Origin: Thalassospira xiamenensis M-5 = DSM 17429
GTDB lineage: Bacteria; Pseudomonadota; Alphaproteobacteria; Rhodospirillales; Thalassospiraceae
NCBI RefSeq assembly: GCF_000300235.2
Contig: NZ_CP004388.1
Span: 1,097,501 to 1,161,500 of the forward strand
Direction: 5' to 3'
Length of the DNA stretch: 64,000 bases
In this document: in pieces, positions 8,346 through 18,698 of the stretch
How positions within the stretch are numbered: position 1 is the stretch's first letter
Layout: every line of letters begins with the position of its first letter
Notes under the pieces: model-generated
Database searches by the model: none
Seen by the model: only the letters and a program-made list of their open reading frames with translations
Told to the model about the DNA's origin: nothing
Made by a program: the position numbers and the translations under genes

Positions 8346-11300
8346 ATGGCAAAGTTTTTTATTGATCGCCCCGTCTTCGCCTGGGTTGTGGCCCTGGTGA
8401 TCATGCTGGCGGGGGGGCTGTCCATTTTGCAGCTGCCGATCGAGCAATATCCGTCGATTGCACCGCCATCGGTGCAGATCGAGGCGACCTATCCGGGTGC
8501 TTCGGCGGAAACTGTTGAAAACACGGTGACGCAGGTCATCGAACAGGAAATGAACGGGCTGGATTACCTGCGCTATATGTCGTCGAACAGTAGTGCGACG
8601 GGGAGTGCATCGATCACCCTGACCTTTGAACCCGAAGCCGATCCCGATATCGCGCAGGTGCAGGTGCAGAATAAGTTGCAGGCCGCCATGTCGCGTCTGC
8701 CAAGCGAAGTTCAGCAGCAGGGCATCACGGTTTCGAAATCAAGCGGTTCGTTCCTGATGGTGGCGGGCTTTGTGTCGGCCGATGGCTCGATGAATGCCGA
8801 AGACCTTTCGGACTTTGTGGTATCGACCATCGAAGACCCGATTGCACGTGTGAACGGTGTCGGTTCGGTTCAGGTGTTTGGTGCGCAGCATGCGATGCGC
8901 ATCTGGCTCGATCCGAACAAGCTGATTTCCTATAACCTGACGGTTTCCGATGTCAGTTCGGCAATCGAAGCGCAGAACACGGAAGTCACGGCCGGTCAGA
9001 TCGGCGGTGCGCCATCCGTGCCGGGACAGCAGATCAACGCGACGATTACGGCGCAAAGCAAGCTTACGACCGTTGACGAATTCGCCAATATTCTGCTGCG
9101 TGTGAATACGGATGGTTCGCAGGTCCGTCTGGGCGATGTGGCGCGCATCGAGATCGGTGGCGAAAGCTACGAGGTCGTTGCGCGGTATAATGCACAGGCC
9201 GCTACCGGTATCGGTATCAACCTTGCGACCGGGGCCAACGCGCTTGACACCGCCGAGGCGGTGAAAGCCCGCCTTGAGGAGCTTAAACCTTTCTTCCCGC
9301 AGGGGATGGAAGTTGTTTATCCGTATGACACGACCCCGTTCGTCAAGGTTTCGATAGAGGAAGTGGTCCGGACCCTGTTTGAAGCCATCGCGCTTGTTTT
9401 CGTCGTGATGTTCGTGTTCCTGCAAAACTGGCGCGCGACCCTGATCCCGACGATTGCGGTGCCGGTGGTTCTGCTTGGTACGTTTGGCGTTCTGGCGGCG
9501 TTCGGATACTCGATCAACACGCTGACCATGTTTGGCATGGTGCTGGCGATTGGTCTGCTGGTCGATGACGCCATCGTTGTGGTCGAAAACGTCGAACGCG
9601 TGATGCATGAAGACGGCTTGCCGCCGCGTGAAGCAACGCGCAAATCCATGAGCCAGATTACCGGTGCGCTTGTCGGTATTGCGCTGGTTCTGTCGGCGGT
9701 GTTTGTGCCGATGGCGTTCTTTGCCGGGTCGACCGGGGCGATTTATCGCCAGTTTTCGATCACCATTGTTTCGGCGATGGTGCTGTCGGTGATCGTGGCG
9801 ATTGTCCTGACACCGGCCCTTTGCGCGACCATGCTTAAGCCGTCCAAGGGCGATCCGCATGCCAAAAAGGGTTTCTTTGGCTGGTTCAACCGCGGGTTTG
9901 ATAAAACCAACAATTTCTATCAGGGCAGTGTCGGCCATGTTGTGAACCGCAAATGGCGTTACCTGTTCGTTTATGGCATTCTTGTCGGGGCTTTGGCCTT
10001 CCTGTTCGTGCGTCTGCCGGGCTCGTTCCTGCCGGAAGAGGATCAGGGGATCATGTTCTCGATGGTTCAGCTGCCGGCCGGTGCCTCGCAGGAGCGGACG
10101 GTCGAGGTTCTCAAGAAGCTCGAAAAGCACTTCATGGAAGACGAGAAGGAAGTGGTGAACGGTATCTTTACCGTGGCTGGTTTCTCGTTTGCCGGGAGTG
10201 GTCAGAATGCGGGTATCGCCTTTGTGAACCTGAAAGACTGGTCGGAACGGACATCGCCCGGTCAGTCGGTTGAGGCGGTGATCGGGCGGGCCTATGGTGC
10301 CTTTGCCCAGATCCGCGAAGCCATGGTCTTTGCCTTTGCCCCGCCTGCGATTATCGAACTGGGCACGGCGAACGGCTTTGACATGCAGTTGGTGGACCGT
10401 GGCGGTGCGGGGCACGATGCCCTGATCGCGGCACGAAACCAGTTGCTTGGCATGGCGGCACAGGATCCGCGTCTGGTCGGGGTGCGTCCGAACGGCCTGA
10501 ATGATACACCACAGTTCGACATCAATATCGATCAGGAAAAGGCAAGCGCGCTGGGTGTCAGTATTGCCGACATCAACCGCACGCTGGCAACTGCCTGGGG
10601 CTCAAGCTATGTCAACGACTTCATCGAGAAGGGCCGTGTCAAGCGCGTCTATATGCAGGCAGATGCGAAATACCGCATGATGCCCGAAGATATGGATCAT
10701 TGGTATGTGCGCAACAGCCACGCTGAGATGGTGCCGATTTCGGCCTTCTCGACCACGCAGTGGACTTATGGCTCGCCGCGGTTGGAGCGCTTTAACGGTC
10801 TTTCGTCTGTCAATATTCAGGGGCAGGCGGCACCGGGCGTTGCATCGGGTGATGCGATGACGGCAATGCAGGAAATCGTTGCCAAGCTTCCGGGCGGCAT
10901 CGGCCTTGAATGGCAGGGGCTTTCCTATGAGGAACGCGAAGCAGGCGAACAGGGCCCGGCCCTTTATGCCCTGTCGATGATCGTGGTCTTCCTGTGCCTT
11001 GCCGCACTTTATGAAAGCTGGGCCATTCCGGTTTCGGTGATGATGGTCGTGCCATTGGGCGTTTTGGGGGCCGTGATTGCAGCGCTGCTGCGCGGGCTTC
11101 CCGATGACGTGTACTTCCAGGTGGCGATCCTGACCACGATTGGTCTGTCGGCCAAGAACGCCATTCTGATCGTCGAGTTCGCGCGCGAACTTTATGATCA
11201 GGGGATGGGCCTGCTTGAGGCAACGGTCGAGGCCGCGCGCCAGCGTCTGCGTCCGATCATCATGACCTCGATGGCCTTCACGCTGGGCGTTCTGCCGCTT

Positions 11301-11492
11301 GCGATCAGTACCGGTGCCGGTGCGGGGGCGCGTATCGCGGTGGGGACCGGGGTGATGGGCGGCATGATTGCGGCCACGATCCTTGCGATCTTCTTCGTGC
11401 CGCTGTTCTTTGTGCTGATTGTTGGCACCTTCGCCAAAAGCCGTTCGAAACGCGGTGATGTGAAGGCGGCCCACGAACATCCCGCGGAATAA
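8346..11492 (+). CDS. RND multidrug efflux pump (AcrB/MexB, HAE-1 family)
   Basis: Inner-membrane proton-drug antiporter of 1048 residues, the same length as E. coli AcrB. It starts with the family hallmark [20 protein letters not shown] without the first residues, has two large periplasmic loops and 12 membrane segments. The proton-relay aspartates are in [16 protein letters not shown] (about residue 405) and the relay lysine in [14 protein letters not shown]. The hydrophobic-drug binding pocket cannot be read for specificity. It forms an operon with the adaptor and is probably controlled by the divergent TetR repressor. Confidence 0.95.
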   Translation: MAKFFIDRPVFAWVVALVIMLAGGLSILQLPIEQYPSIAPPSVQIEATYPGASAETVENTVTQVIEQEMNGLDYLRYMSSNSSATGSASITLTFEPEADPDIAQVQVQNKLQAAMSRLPSEVQQQGITVSKSSGSFLMVAGFVSADGSMNAEDLSDFVVSTIEDPIARVNGVGSVQVFGAQHAMRIWLDPNKLISYNLTVSDVSSAIEAQNTEVTAGQIGGAPSVPGQQINATITAQSKLTTVDEFANILLRVNTDGSQVRLGDVARIEIGGESYEVVARYNAQAATGIGINLATGANALDTAEAVKARLEELKPFFPQGMEVVYPYDTTPFVKVSIEEVVRTLFEAIALVFVVMFVFLQNWRATLIPTIAVPVVLLGTFGVLAAFGYSINTLTMFGMVLAIGLLVDDAIVVVENVERVMHEDGLPPREATRKSMSQITGALVGIALVLSAVFVPMAFFAGSTGAIYRQFSITIVSAMVLSVIVAIVLTPALCATMLKPSKGDPHAKKGFFGWFNRGFDKTNNFYQGSVGHVVNRKWRYLFVYGILVGALAFLFVRLPGSFLPEEDQGIMFSMVQLPAGASQERTVEVLKKLEKHFMEDEKEVVNGIFTVAGFSFAGSGQNAGIAFVNLKDWSERTSPGQSVEAVIGRAYGAFAQIREAMVFAFAPPAIIELGTANGFDMQLVDRGGAGHDALIAARNQLLGMAAQDPRLVGVRPNGLNDTPQFDINIDQEKASALGVSIADINRTLATAWGSSYVNDFIEKGRVKRVYMQADAKYRMMPEDMDHWYVRNSHAEMVPISAFSTTQWTYGSPRLERFNGLSSVNIQGQAAPGVASGDAMTAMQEIVAKLPGGIGLEWQGLSYEEREAGEQGPALYALSMIVVFLCLAALYESWAIPVSVMMVVPLGVLGAVIAALLRGLPDDVYFQVAILTTIGLSAKNAILIVEFARELYDQGMGLLEATVEAARQRLRPIIMTSMAFTLGVLPLAISTGAGAGARIAVGTGVMGGMIAATILAIFFVPLFFVLIVGTFAKSRSKRGDVKAAHEHPAE

Positions 11493-11502
11493 ACCAAAAA
11501 GC

Positions 11503-11535
11503 AAAGCCGGTCTGAATTAACAGACCGGCTTTGTC
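11503..11535 (+). terminator. Terminator after the RND pump operon
   Basis: AAAGCCGGTCTG (11503-11514) and CAGACCGGCTTT (11521-11532) form a perfect 12-base stem with a 6-base loop 10 bases after the stop codon. The T run is short. Confidence 0.75.
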
Positions 11536-11882
11536 GGCGCGCTCGCGACGGTTGCAGACTTGTCTGCGCAGTCCCCCGACCCCGCCGTTGCGCGTGCGTA
11601 AGAAGGGCTGGTGCATTGCACCAGTCCTTTTGTTTTGTCCCGACATGGTCATAAGGTCAAGCGGGTAATTTTCCCTACTCATTCGAATGGGTTTCAACTT
11701 TCAGGTGCTATTCCTTTGTATTGGATAGGCAAATTGGCGATTTCTGTTTCACTGATCTTGGTTTTTTTCAAGCAATTTAATTGCTTTTGCGTGTGTTCAA
11801 GTTGCATTGACATCTAAAAGTTTAGTTCGATAAATCTTTATTAGGGACAGTCGTTTGATTTGCTTAACAGGGGCATACTTTT
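11536..11882. other. AT-rich intergenic region before the envelope locus
   Basis: No convincing gene. Its second half (from about 11650) is clearly richer in A and T than the surroundings and holds the promoter at 11807-11835. Short open frames here lack ribosome sites and coding bias. Confidence 0.6.
11807..11835 (+). promoter_or_regulatory. Sigma-70-type promoter for the envelope locus
   Basis: TTGACA (11807-11812), 17-base spacer, ATAAAT (11830-11835). Transcription would start near 11842, giving a leader of about 40 bases before the lipoprotein gene. Confidence 0.6.
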
Positions 11883-12752
11883 ATGAATAAAGCAGTGTTA
11901 CGTGGCACGACCGCGCTCGTTTTGATGTCTTTACTTGCCCTTGGGGGATGTAACAAAACTACCGGCCAGACCGTTGGCTCCATCGTTGGGGTGGTTGGCG
12001 GAACGATACTTGGTGCACAATTCGGGAACGGCACGGGGCAGCTTGTTGCGACAGCGATTGGGGCAACAGCGGGTTATATGATTGGCGATTGGATCGGGGG
12101 AATGCTGGACCCGGCGGACGCCGAAGCCGTGCAGCAAAGAACCAATCAGACACTTGATGCCGGAAATGATGGCGAGGTGGTTACCTGGAACAACCCCGAT
12201 ACGGGGGCAAGTGCGGAAATTGTTCCGACCAACACCCGCCAGGTTGCAGCCAAGGTGGAAGTGCAGCGCCCGAAAGTCGTGGCAAGCCCGGTTGGTATGA
12301 CGATTGTCGGTGAAGAGCGTGTGGTCACCAAGGGGGCCAATGTGCGTTCCGCGCCTTCGACGGATTCTGATGTCCTGACAGGATTGCGGGCAGGAGACCG
12401 GATCAATGCGGTTGGTAGTGTTGCCAACGGTAACTGGTATCTGGTGGGGCGTGATGGCAAGGCCATTGGGTATGTGTATCACACGCTTCTGGCAGAGCCG
12501 AATGTGATCCCCGATATGCAGATGGCCGCAGCAGATACGGCACAAGATCCCGAAGCAGCGAAGGTCGCCGAGGAAAAGGTTGTAGAACGCGATAGCGATG
12601 TCATTGATCTTGACGCAGAGTTTGAGACCGAAACCCTTATCGTGCAGACGACCTGTCGCGATGTTTCCATGACAGTAAGTGACGGCAGCGAGAGCGAGCA
12701 GAAAAACTATTCTGCCTGCAAGTCGCCGGATGGTGTCTGGGAGCTGGGTTGA
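11883..12752 (+). CDS. Glycine-zipper lipoprotein with SH3b domain
   Basis: Lipoprotein of 289 residues, first gene of the envelope trio. Lipobox LALGGC, with Asn at +2, suggests sorting to the outer membrane. Residues about 30-75 are a glycine-zipper segment (GSIVGVVGGTILGAQFGNGT) of the Rickettsia 17-kDa antigen type. Residues about 145-200 are a bacterial SH3 domain (GANVRSAPSTDSDVLTGLRA then GNWYLV and GYVYHTLL), which usually binds cell-wall peptide. The C-terminal 90 residues are acidic and carry two cysteines near the end. It may tie the outer membrane to peptidoglycan. Its stop overlaps the next start (TGATG), so the two are translated together. Confidence 0.8.
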   Translation: MNKAVLRGTTALVLMSLLALGGCNKTTGQTVGSIVGVVGGTILGAQFGNGTGQLVATAIGATAGYMIGDWIGGMLDPADAEAVQQRTNQTLDAGNDGEVVTWNNPDTGASAEIVPTNTRQVAAKVEVQRPKVVASPVGMTIVGEERVVTKGANVRSAPSTDSDVLTGLRAGDRINAVGSVANGNWYLVGRDGKAIGYVYHTLLAEPNVIPDMQMAAADTAQDPEAAKVAEEKVVERDSDVIDLDAEFETETLIVQTTCRDVSMTVSDGSESEQKNYSACKSPDGVWELG

Positions 12753-14446
12753 TGGGATATCGGCGTTTTATTTTGGCACCGCTGATGATATCAGCGGTGG
12801 CTTTGTCATTGCCGTTTGACGTTGAAGCGGCAGAAACGAAGCAGATCGCGCGGTCCTCGAAGCTTGGCATTGAGCTGTTTGGTGTGGGGGGTGATAATTG
12901 GTGCAAAGCGGATGCGCATTTGAAGCTTGCACGCAACGCCGACAGTCCTTTGGTCGATAAGGAAGAAACCCTTTTTCCGACAATCGCAAAGGTATTTGAT
13001 GCGGAATGCCCGCAGATGGAAACCGCAAGGATCGAGGTAACCGACAGCGCCGGGACTCTGACTCGCGACTTCCGAATTGCGAAGGCCAGTGGGTGGGCTA
13101 TTGCGCCTGAGGCTGCGGTGGGTGATCCCGCGCAAAAAACTGCGGAGGATGTGACGCCGAAAGACGATGCAGCGAAAGAAATAACCGAAGTACCGGAAGC
13201 GCCGCCAGCGCCGACTGTTGCAAAGCAGGAAAAGCCGGTTGTTGTTGAGAAGAAGCAACCAGATGTTAAGCCGGTTTCCTTGACGGCCGAGAATGTCTTT
13301 TGGCTTGCAGCGAAATATTACCCGGAAGCTTTAAATGATGATCGTGTGATTGATCAGTTAGCGTCAATAGATGGCTGCAAAGAATATAACGCGGTAAAAA
13401 ACAATGAATTTGATTATCGGGACTGGCGGGAAAAGGTCAGGCCGGGGGTTTTGGTTAGTTCATTGGCCGCCGGTGACGTCTTTGAGTTTACCCTCGATTT
13501 TCGCGTCGACCGGGGCTACGACTTTGATACCTCTATGTTGGATATTGGAAGCTTTACTCCTCGGGCGAAGACTTACTCTCTGACTTGCAGGTATGATAAC
13601 TTCAATGACAATGTAATTGCAGGGAAGGTGTCCGTTAGTTTCGAAGGGCTACCAGATAGTTTTAACCAAAAAATCTATTTGCCGGATGATTTAGGGCGTA
13701 GCGCGGTTGATCGACTGCAGGAAACGCGCAATGAAGTCCATGTTACTTATCGTGCACGGTTAAAGGATGGTGGGCTTGAAGACGAGCGTTGGAACCGGTT
13801 TTACAAGCTTAAAGCCGAATTCATTGATGTTAAAATCTATACCGGAAAGCAAAAGGATTATTTGCTGGTCCATCATGATGAGGCGAAGTTTGTTGCGGCG
13901 CGTGAACAGCATATGGCCGAAGTGAGGAAGGCCGCAGAAGAGCAGCGTCGGGCCGAGGAACAGCGTCTTGCTGCCCAGCGCAGCCATGAAGAAGAGCTGC
14001 GCCGTGTTCAGCAGGAACGCGAGGATGCGCAAGCGCAAAAGCTTTATGAAAGTCTTGCCGGAGATGGTGTCGTTCCGGCCAAGCTTGCGGCCCTGCATCA
14101 CGATGGCAATCCGTCTTTTGACAATCCCTATGATATTGCCGCCACTGCATTTTCACGCGGGCGGAAATTCCCGGTTCGGGCTTTTGTGGAGGTCGGGGAG
14201 CGCGACAGTGTCGGTTATCGCGCCAAATGGCCATCGCGTGTCTATCTGACGGGGGAGGGGCTAGAAGAAGGTGATTGGTATTTTGTTTCCGGCATGGGGG
14301 ACGGCCAGAAGATCGATGGCGCGCTTTATAGCGTTATATCAGTTGATAAGGCGACGAAATGTGATGGCCGGATTTGCATGAATAAAGAAGATGTTGCGGC
14401 TTATGTCCGGTCACAATATCCACAATGGTCAGGCGCAAGGGAATAG
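12752..14446 (+). CDS. Exported protein with Pro/Ala/Lys linker and coiled coil, unknown function
   Basis: Protein of 564 residues, middle gene of the envelope trio. A signal peptide ends near residue 27 (DVEAAET). Then follow a small N-terminal domain with two cysteines, a Pro/Ala/Glu/Lys-rich linker (about 135-175), a globular part starting NVFWLAAKYYPEALNDDRVI that may belong to the DUF4852 group (weak impression), a charged coiled coil (about 385-435, rich in EEQRRAEEQRLAAQ-type repeats), and a C-terminal domain ending at SQYPQWSGARE. ATG 12752 shares one base with the preceding stop. The stretch 13260-13700 is more AT-rich than neighbouring genes, a possible sign of separate ancestry. 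No enzyme motif is seen. Confidence 0.65.
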   Translation: MGYRRFILAPLMISAVALSLPFDVEAAETKQIARSSKLGIELFGVGGDNWCKADAHLKLARNADSPLVDKEETLFPTIAKVFDAECPQMETARIEVTDSAGTLTRDFRIAKASGWAIAPEAAVGDPAQKTAEDVTPKDDAAKEITEVPEAPPAPTVAKQEKPVVVEKKQPDVKPVSLTAENVFWLAAKYYPEALNDDRVIDQLASIDGCKEYNAVKNNEFDYRDWREKVRPGVLVSSLAAGDVFEFTLDFRVDRGYDFDTSMLDIGSFTPRAKTYSLTCRYDNFNDNVIAGKVSVSFEGLPDSFNQKIYLPDDLGRSAVDRLQETRNEVHVTYRARLKDGGLEDERWNRFYKLKAEFIDVKIYTGKQKDYLLVHHDEAKFVAAREQHMAEVRKAAEEQRRAEEQRLAAQRSHEEELRRVQQEREDAQAQKLYESLAGDGVVPAKLAALHHDGNPSFDNPYDIAATAFSRGRKFPVRAFVEVGERDSVGYRAKWPSRVYLTGEGLEEGDWYFVSGMGDGQKIDGALYSVISVDKATKCDGRICMNKEDVAAYVRSQYPQWSGARE

Positions 14447-14454
14447 GTGTGGAT

Positions 14455-15483
14455 ATGGAACAGAATAATAATCATATGTCCGAGCCTTCCCGGAAAGGTC
14501 GCAAAAAAGTCGGGCTGATTGCAGCGTTGGTTGCGATTGTGGTTCTTGTGGGGGGATATTTCGCCTTTCAAAGTCATATCGCGAATGAGGCAGAAATCGA
14601 GATCGCCCGGTTCCTTCGTGAAAACCAACTTGATCGCGACATCCGTTATCGTGAAATCGATGCGTCCCTCATTGGGCAGAGCGTGACTTTGTATAACCTG
14701 CGACTGAGTTTGCAGGGAACAGAGGGCACTGTTGGGGCATTAACTGTTTCGAACTATGATTTGGACGAACGTAGCGGCCAGTTGAGAAGTGTCGATCTTC
14801 TGCTGGAAGACGTTGATTTTCCGATTGCAGCAAGTCCGTTCGGACTATTTGGCGGACCGTCGCCGTTTCTGATCGGAATGGACGCTATGCGAGGCGATAT
14901 TGGTATTGAGTATGAGTATGATATCGCCAAAGGTGACGTGTTGGCGGCCGTTGAGGTTTCGATGCCTGATTTACTTGATGGTGAGTTCGAAGTCAGTATC
15001 AGCCGTTTCACGGCCCCACCAGTGGAGCGTTTTTCTGCGCGTGGCTTTAATACAATGGGGCGGATGCTTGATGACATGGGGAAGGCCGATTTGAATTCGG
15101 TTTCTCTGCGTTTGACGGATCGGGGGCTTAAAGACCGGATTGCAGAATATGCCAGTGTGGAAAGTGGGGCTGCTCTTGATGGGGCAGCCTATCGCAAAGA
15201 GCTTTTCCATAAGCTGGATCATCAAATTTCGGAAAATCCACCCCAAAGTCGGTTCGAGAATGACATGGCTGAGGTGGCCAAATCAGTACTCGATGCTTCC
15301 GGGGGGACTTTAAAAGTTGCCTATGAACCGCAGTACCCGACACCGTTTGAAGATATTGGTTCGGCTGTATTCGAGGTTATGTTTGGTGGCTTTGGGGGGC
15401 TTGGAAAACAGGCGCCCCGTAACCGTGATGCCTTGTCAGATATGATCGATCGCGATGTGTTGAAAATCGAGTTCGATAGCTGA
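14455..15483 (+). CDS. Membrane-anchored protein of unknown function
   Basis: Protein of 342 residues, last gene of the envelope trio, starting 8 bases after the previous stop. A basic N-terminus (EPSRKGRKK) precedes one membrane segment (VGLIAALVAIVVLVGGYFAF), so the rest faces the periplasm. The periplasmic part reads like stacked beta strands with amphipathic alternation (SVTLYNLRLSLQGTEG), and could be AsmA- or DUF945-like, which I cannot prove. There are no cysteines. The arrangement (outer-membrane lipoprotein, free periplasmic protein, inner-membrane anchored protein) would allow a trans-envelope complex. Confidence 0.6.
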   Translation: MEQNNNHMSEPSRKGRKKVGLIAALVAIVVLVGGYFAFQSHIANEAEIEIARFLRENQLDRDIRYREIDASLIGQSVTLYNLRLSLQGTEGTVGALTVSNYDLDERSGQLRSVDLLLEDVDFPIAASPFGLFGGPSPFLIGMDAMRGDIGIEYEYDIAKGDVLAAVEVSMPDLLDGEFEVSISRFTAPPVERFSARGFNTMGRMLDDMGKADLNSVSLRLTDRGLKDRIAEYASVESGAALDGAAYRKELFHKLDHQISENPPQSRFENDMAEVAKSVLDASGGTLKVAYEPQYPTPFEDIGSAVFEVMFGGFGGLGKQAPRNRDALSDMIDRDVLKIEFDS

Positions 15484-15485
15484 TT

Positions 15486-15520
15486 AAAAAAGGAAGCAGC
15501 CGTCAAAGGCTGCTTCCTCT
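15486..15520 (+). terminator. Terminator after the envelope trio
   Basis: AGGAAGCAGCC (15491-15501) and GGCTGCTTCCT (15508-15518) form a perfect 11-base stem. A-rich DNA precedes it, so it could also serve the opposing argE gene. Confidence 0.65.
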
Positions 15521-15549
15521 GCTTCCTTGAAGCAATCTGGGCTAAAAAT

Positions 15550-16737
15550 CTATTTCCGCACCAACACCGCCAAAAGCCTATCCAGGAACTTTTCGCAGCG
15601 CGCGAGTTGGTCGAGTTCGATGAATTCGTCGGGTTTGTGGGCCTGTTCTATGCTGCCGGGGCCGCAGACGACGGTGGGGATGTCGCCCATCGCCGAGAAT
15701 ACACCGGCTTCGGTGCCGAAGCTGACCTTGCCGGTGGTGTTCGCCCCGGTCAGTTCCATGACCAGTTTTGTGACTTCCTCGTCATCGCCGGTGGCAAGGC
15801 CCGGCATGTCGGAGACGACTTCGATTTCGACCCCGACATCGTCATAGGTTTCGCGCATTTGCGGGATCAGGGTGTTGTCGAGATAATCGAAGATCAGGCC
15901 TTTGAGTTCGTTGCGATCATGATTGGGAAGATTGCGGAATTCGAAATCGACATAGCAATTCTGCGGAATGATGTTGAGCTGTGTGCCACCATGGATCACG
16001 CCGCTGTGGAAGGTCGTGTGATTGGGCACGAATTCATCATCATGCGGGCCTTCATTGCGGAATTTTTGGCCAAGGCGGCGCAGGAACACCATGAATTCGG
16101 ATGCGAATTCAACCGCATTGACACCTTCGCCCGGCAGCGACGAATGGCCCGACCGGCCGGTGAAATGTGCGCGGGCGGAATATTTGCCCTTGTGCTGGGT
16201 AATCACCTGCATGTTGGTGGGTTCGCCCACGATGCACATGGCGGGCTTATGGGGCAGGGCGTTGATCGCCTCGACCAGGCTTGGCACGCCAAGGCAGCCG
16301 ACTTCCTCGTCATAGGTGAAGGCCAGATGGATCGGCACGCGCAGATCGGCATTTTTGAAGGTTTCTGCCTTGGCCAGCAGACAGGCCAGGAAACCCTTCA
16401 TGTCGCAGGCCCCACGGCCATAAAGTTTGTCGCCGCGGATATCGGTGGTGAACGGGTCGGATGCCCAGTTCTGGCCTTCGACCGGGACCACGTCGCTGTG
16501 ACCTGACAGGATCACGCCACCATCGACCGCCGGGCCGATGGTGGCATACAGGTTGGCCTTGCTTCTGGTTTCGTCAAACACGACCGCGCACAGATAGCCC
16601 AGACCTTCAAGATAGCTTTGCGCCTGTTCGATCAGGGCAAGGTTCGGGGTCAGGCTGACACTTGGATGGCTGATCAGTTTGGCAAGCCAGTCAAGGGTTG
16701 CGGCAGACGGCATGGCGGTGGTGTTGGCGGCACTCAT
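15550..16737 (-). CDS. argE: Acetylornithine deacetylase
   Basis: M20-family zinc amidohydrolase of 395 residues that removes acetate from N-acetylornithine in arginine synthesis. Metal and catalytic residues are visible in [21 protein letters not shown] and [11 protein letters not shown]; the dimerisation lid follows ([13 protein letters not shown]). The C-terminal part contains [20 protein letters not shown], a signature of ArgE rather than of the succinyl-diaminopimelate enzyme DapE. The start overlaps the stop of nadK by four bases (ATGA), so the two are made from one message. Related acylases share the fold, but the motifs favour ArgE. Confidence 0.88.
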   Translation of the reverse strand: MSAANTTAMPSAATLDWLAKLISHPSVSLTPNLALIEQAQSYLEGLGYLCAVVFDETRSKANLYATIGPAVDGGVILSGHSDVVPVEGQNWASDPFTTDIRGDKLYGRGACDMKGFLACLLAKAETFKNADLRVPIHLAFTYDEEVGCLGVPSLVEAINALPHKPAMCIVGEPTNMQVITQHKGKYSARAHFTGRSGHSSLPGEGVNAVEFASEFMVFLRRLGQKFRNEGPHDDEFVPNHTTFHSGVIHGGTQLNIIPQNCYVDFEFRNLPNHDRNELKGLIFDYLDNTLIPQMRETYDDVGVEIEVVSDMPGLATGDDEEVTKLVMELTGANTTGKVSFGTEAGVFSAMGDIPTVVCGPGSIEQAHKPDEFIELDQLARCEKFLDRLLAVLVRK

Positions 16738-17501
16738 TCGACGAATTGTTCCTTAAGAATGCGTTCTTCCAGATTGTGTTCGGGATCGAACAGCAATTTG
16801 ATTTTCATGTTGCTGTCTTCGCGGATGATCACGCGTGAGACATCGCGAACCTCGGTATAATCGGCCACGGCGGAAACCGGACGTTTTTGCGGATCCTGCA
16901 CATCAAAAACGACTTCGGCCCCATGCGGCAGAAGCGCGCCGCGCCAGCGACGCGGGCGAAACGGGCTGATCGGGGTCAGGGCCATAAGGCCGCTTCCCAT
17001 CGGCAGGATCGGACCGTGGGCCGACAGGTTATAGGCCGTACTTCCGGCCGGTGTGCAGACCAGTGCGCCATCGCACACCAGTTCGGCCAGCCGTTCGACC
17101 CCGTCGATCTTGATGCGCAGTTTTGCTGCCTGCCGGGTTTCGCGCAGAAGCGAGACTTCGTTGATCGCAAGCGCGCACATGCTTTCGCCCTGCATGGTGT
17201 GGGCTTCCATCTGAAGCGGGTGCAGTTGCACGGTCTGGGCCTCTGCAATGCGTTCGGGCAGGTCCATTTCACGGAATTCATTCATCAGAAATCCGACCGT
17301 GCCCCGGTTCATGCCATAGATCGGCACCTTGCGCCCCATATAGCGATGCAGGGTTTCCAGCATGAAGCCATCCCCGCCAAGTGCGACAATCACATCCGCC
17401 GTTTCCGGTGAGACATGGCCATAGCGATGCTTTAACCGGTACATCGCGTCCTGGGCAATTTTGGTGTCGGCGGCGACAAAGGCGATGGAATGAATATGCA
17501 T
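16734..17501 (-). CDS. nadK: NAD kinase
   Basis: Cytoplasmic kinase of 255 residues that phosphorylates NAD to NADP. Family motifs are present: [15 protein letters not shown] (the GGDG loop), [12 protein letters not shown], the NEVSLL stretch and [19 protein letters not shown] 17501 has GGAAAG seven bases before it; a second in-frame start at 17531 lacks a good ribosome site. The 3' end overlaps argE, which links NADP supply to the NADPH-using arginine branch, possibly only by chance. Confidence 0.92.
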   Translation of the reverse strand: MHIHSIAFVAADTKIAQDAMYRLKHRYGHVSPETADVIVALGGDGFMLETLHRYMGRKVPIYGMNRGTVGFLMNEFREMDLPERIAEAQTVQLHPLQMEAHTMQGESMCALAINEVSLLRETRQAAKLRIKIDGVERLAELVCDGALVCTPAGSTAYNLSAHGPILPMGSGLMALTPISPFRPRRWRGALLPHGAEVVFDVQDPQKRPVSAVADYTEVRDVSRVIIREDSNMKIKLLFDPEHNLEERILKEQFVE

Positions 17502-17826
17502 CTGCTTTCCGATCGAATGCGATCCTGTCATCGCATGCCACCATAATCGTGTCAGGGTGGCGTTGGGCGTGGTTCCGGGCGTGGTTCTGAACGTTTCCGG
17601 TTTTATTTCTGGCCGGATATGGGGGCCGTATCACCGGCCCGCAATCCCGTAATAGAGACTGGTTTACATGTAATTGCAAGGGGCTGCATCATCGCACGCG
17701 CGGGGATCGCGCGGGGATACTGTGCGCAAGGTCACGTTGGGTTCGATGTGCTCTCATATTGACCTTGGGGCAAAAACAGGGGAACCTTGGGCAGCCTTAT
17801 CGAACATGGCACAAGATATAAAAATC
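17502..17826. other. Intergenic region with short tandem duplications
   Basis: No gene is convincing here. Two short direct repeats are seen: GGGCGTGGTTC at 17565-17575 and 17577-17587, and CGCGCGGGGAT at 17697-17707 and 17708-17718. Part of the 3' end may be coding if the TetR gene starts upstream. Confidence 0.5.
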
Positions 17827-18552
17827 ATGAGCAAACCGCCCTTTAGCATTACTGCCGCACTGGCCCGGATTTCCCATCCGGATGATCCGGTCGATGAGGG
17901 CACGATTGAAAATGCCATTGCCGACCATGCGCAAAATGCGCTGGCGACGACCCGACAGCCCCGCAATCCGCAGGCAACCCGCAAGCTGATCCTTGATGCG
18001 GCGTTTTATGAAATCCGCATGGCCGGGTTTGCCGGGGCATCGATCAATCAGATCCTGGAACGGACCGGCACGACCAAGGGCGCGCTTTATCATCATTTCC
18101 CCGGCAAGGCCAAACTTGCCCATGCCGTGATCGAGGAATGCCTGCCGCAATATATTGATGATGTGTGGCTGCGGCCGCTTGACGGGGCGGATGATATCCT
18201 GCCGGTGATGATGGGGCAGGTGGATTGCCTTGGTACCAAGGATGCGCCAAAACTGCTTGAAGGCGGTTGTCCTCTGGCACGGCTGGCGTCGGGGGCGGCG
18301 GAACTTGATGAAAATCTGCGCAAGCGTATTGATGGGGTTTATCGATACTGGCGGCGCGGTCTGGCGCTGCATCTGGGCCATGGACAGTTCAATAAAACCA
18401 TCCGCACCGATATCGAACCGTCATCGGTTGCGGAATTCATCATCGCCGCCCTGCATGGCTTCCTGACCCGCCCGCCTGCCTTGCGCAACAGCGAAACCCA
18501 TGGCGCGTTTGCGCGCGAATATGCGCGGTATCTTAATGGGTTGCGGCCCTAG
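17827..18552 (+). CDS. TetR-family transcriptional regulator
   Basis: Regulator of 241 residues. The helix-turn-helix is at about residues 46-92 (ATRKLILDAAFYEIRMAGFA, then TGTTKGALYHHFPGKAKL). The C-terminal part (LLEGGCPLARLA) resembles the TetR_C_6-type ligand domain. A 40-residue N-terminal extension precedes the DNA-binding domain; the true start could be 17827, 17806 (ATG) or further upstream at 17674, none with a strong ribosome site. Target genes are not obvious; the sulfur operon downstream is a candidate because it begins 146 bases after the stop. Confidence 0.8.
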   Translation: MSKPPFSITAALARISHPDDPVDEGTIENAIADHAQNALATTRQPRNPQATRKLILDAAFYEIRMAGFAGASINQILERTGTTKGALYHHFPGKAKLAHAVIEECLPQYIDDVWLRPLDGADDILPVMMGQVDCLGTKDAPKLLEGGCPLARLASGAAELDENLRKRIDGVYRYWRRGLALHLGHGQFNKTIRTDIEPSSVAEFIIAALHGFLTRPPALRNSETHGAFAREYARYLNGLRP

Positions 18553-18606
18553 CGTTTAAAGGTTGCGGGGGATGCTCAAACACTAATGGCTGTCTTTATA
18601 ACAAAA

Positions 18607-18619
18607 AATAACTGTTATT
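18607..18619. promoter_or_regulatory. Inverted repeat upstream of the sulfur operon promoter
   Basis: AATAAC (18607-18612) and GTTATT (18614-18619) form a perfect 6-1-6 repeat 10 bases upstream of the -35 box. A regulator site is possible but the repeat is short and AT-rich. Confidence 0.35.
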
Positions 18620-18628
18620 ATATATTAA

Positions 18629-18656
18629 TTGACATCAGATGTATGGTGATTATATA
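18629..18656 (+). promoter_or_regulatory. Sigma-70-type promoter of the sulfur operon
   Basis: TTGACA (18629-18634), 16-base spacer, TATATA (18651-18656), about 43 bases before the rhodanese start. Confidence 0.6.
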
Positions 18657-18698
18657 GATTTCACAAATTTCTAATTCACCACATCGGAGACAGGCCCC

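Noticed and set aside
8739-10415. 558-residue open frame on the minus strand across the RND pump
   Set aside because: Antisense shadow of an AcrB-type gene with unmistakable motifs; the composition is Arg/His-rich and unlike real proteins of this genome.
11611-11817. 68-residue frame in the AT-rich gap before the envelope locus
   Set aside because: No ribosome site, and it runs through the -35 box of the clear promoter at 11807.
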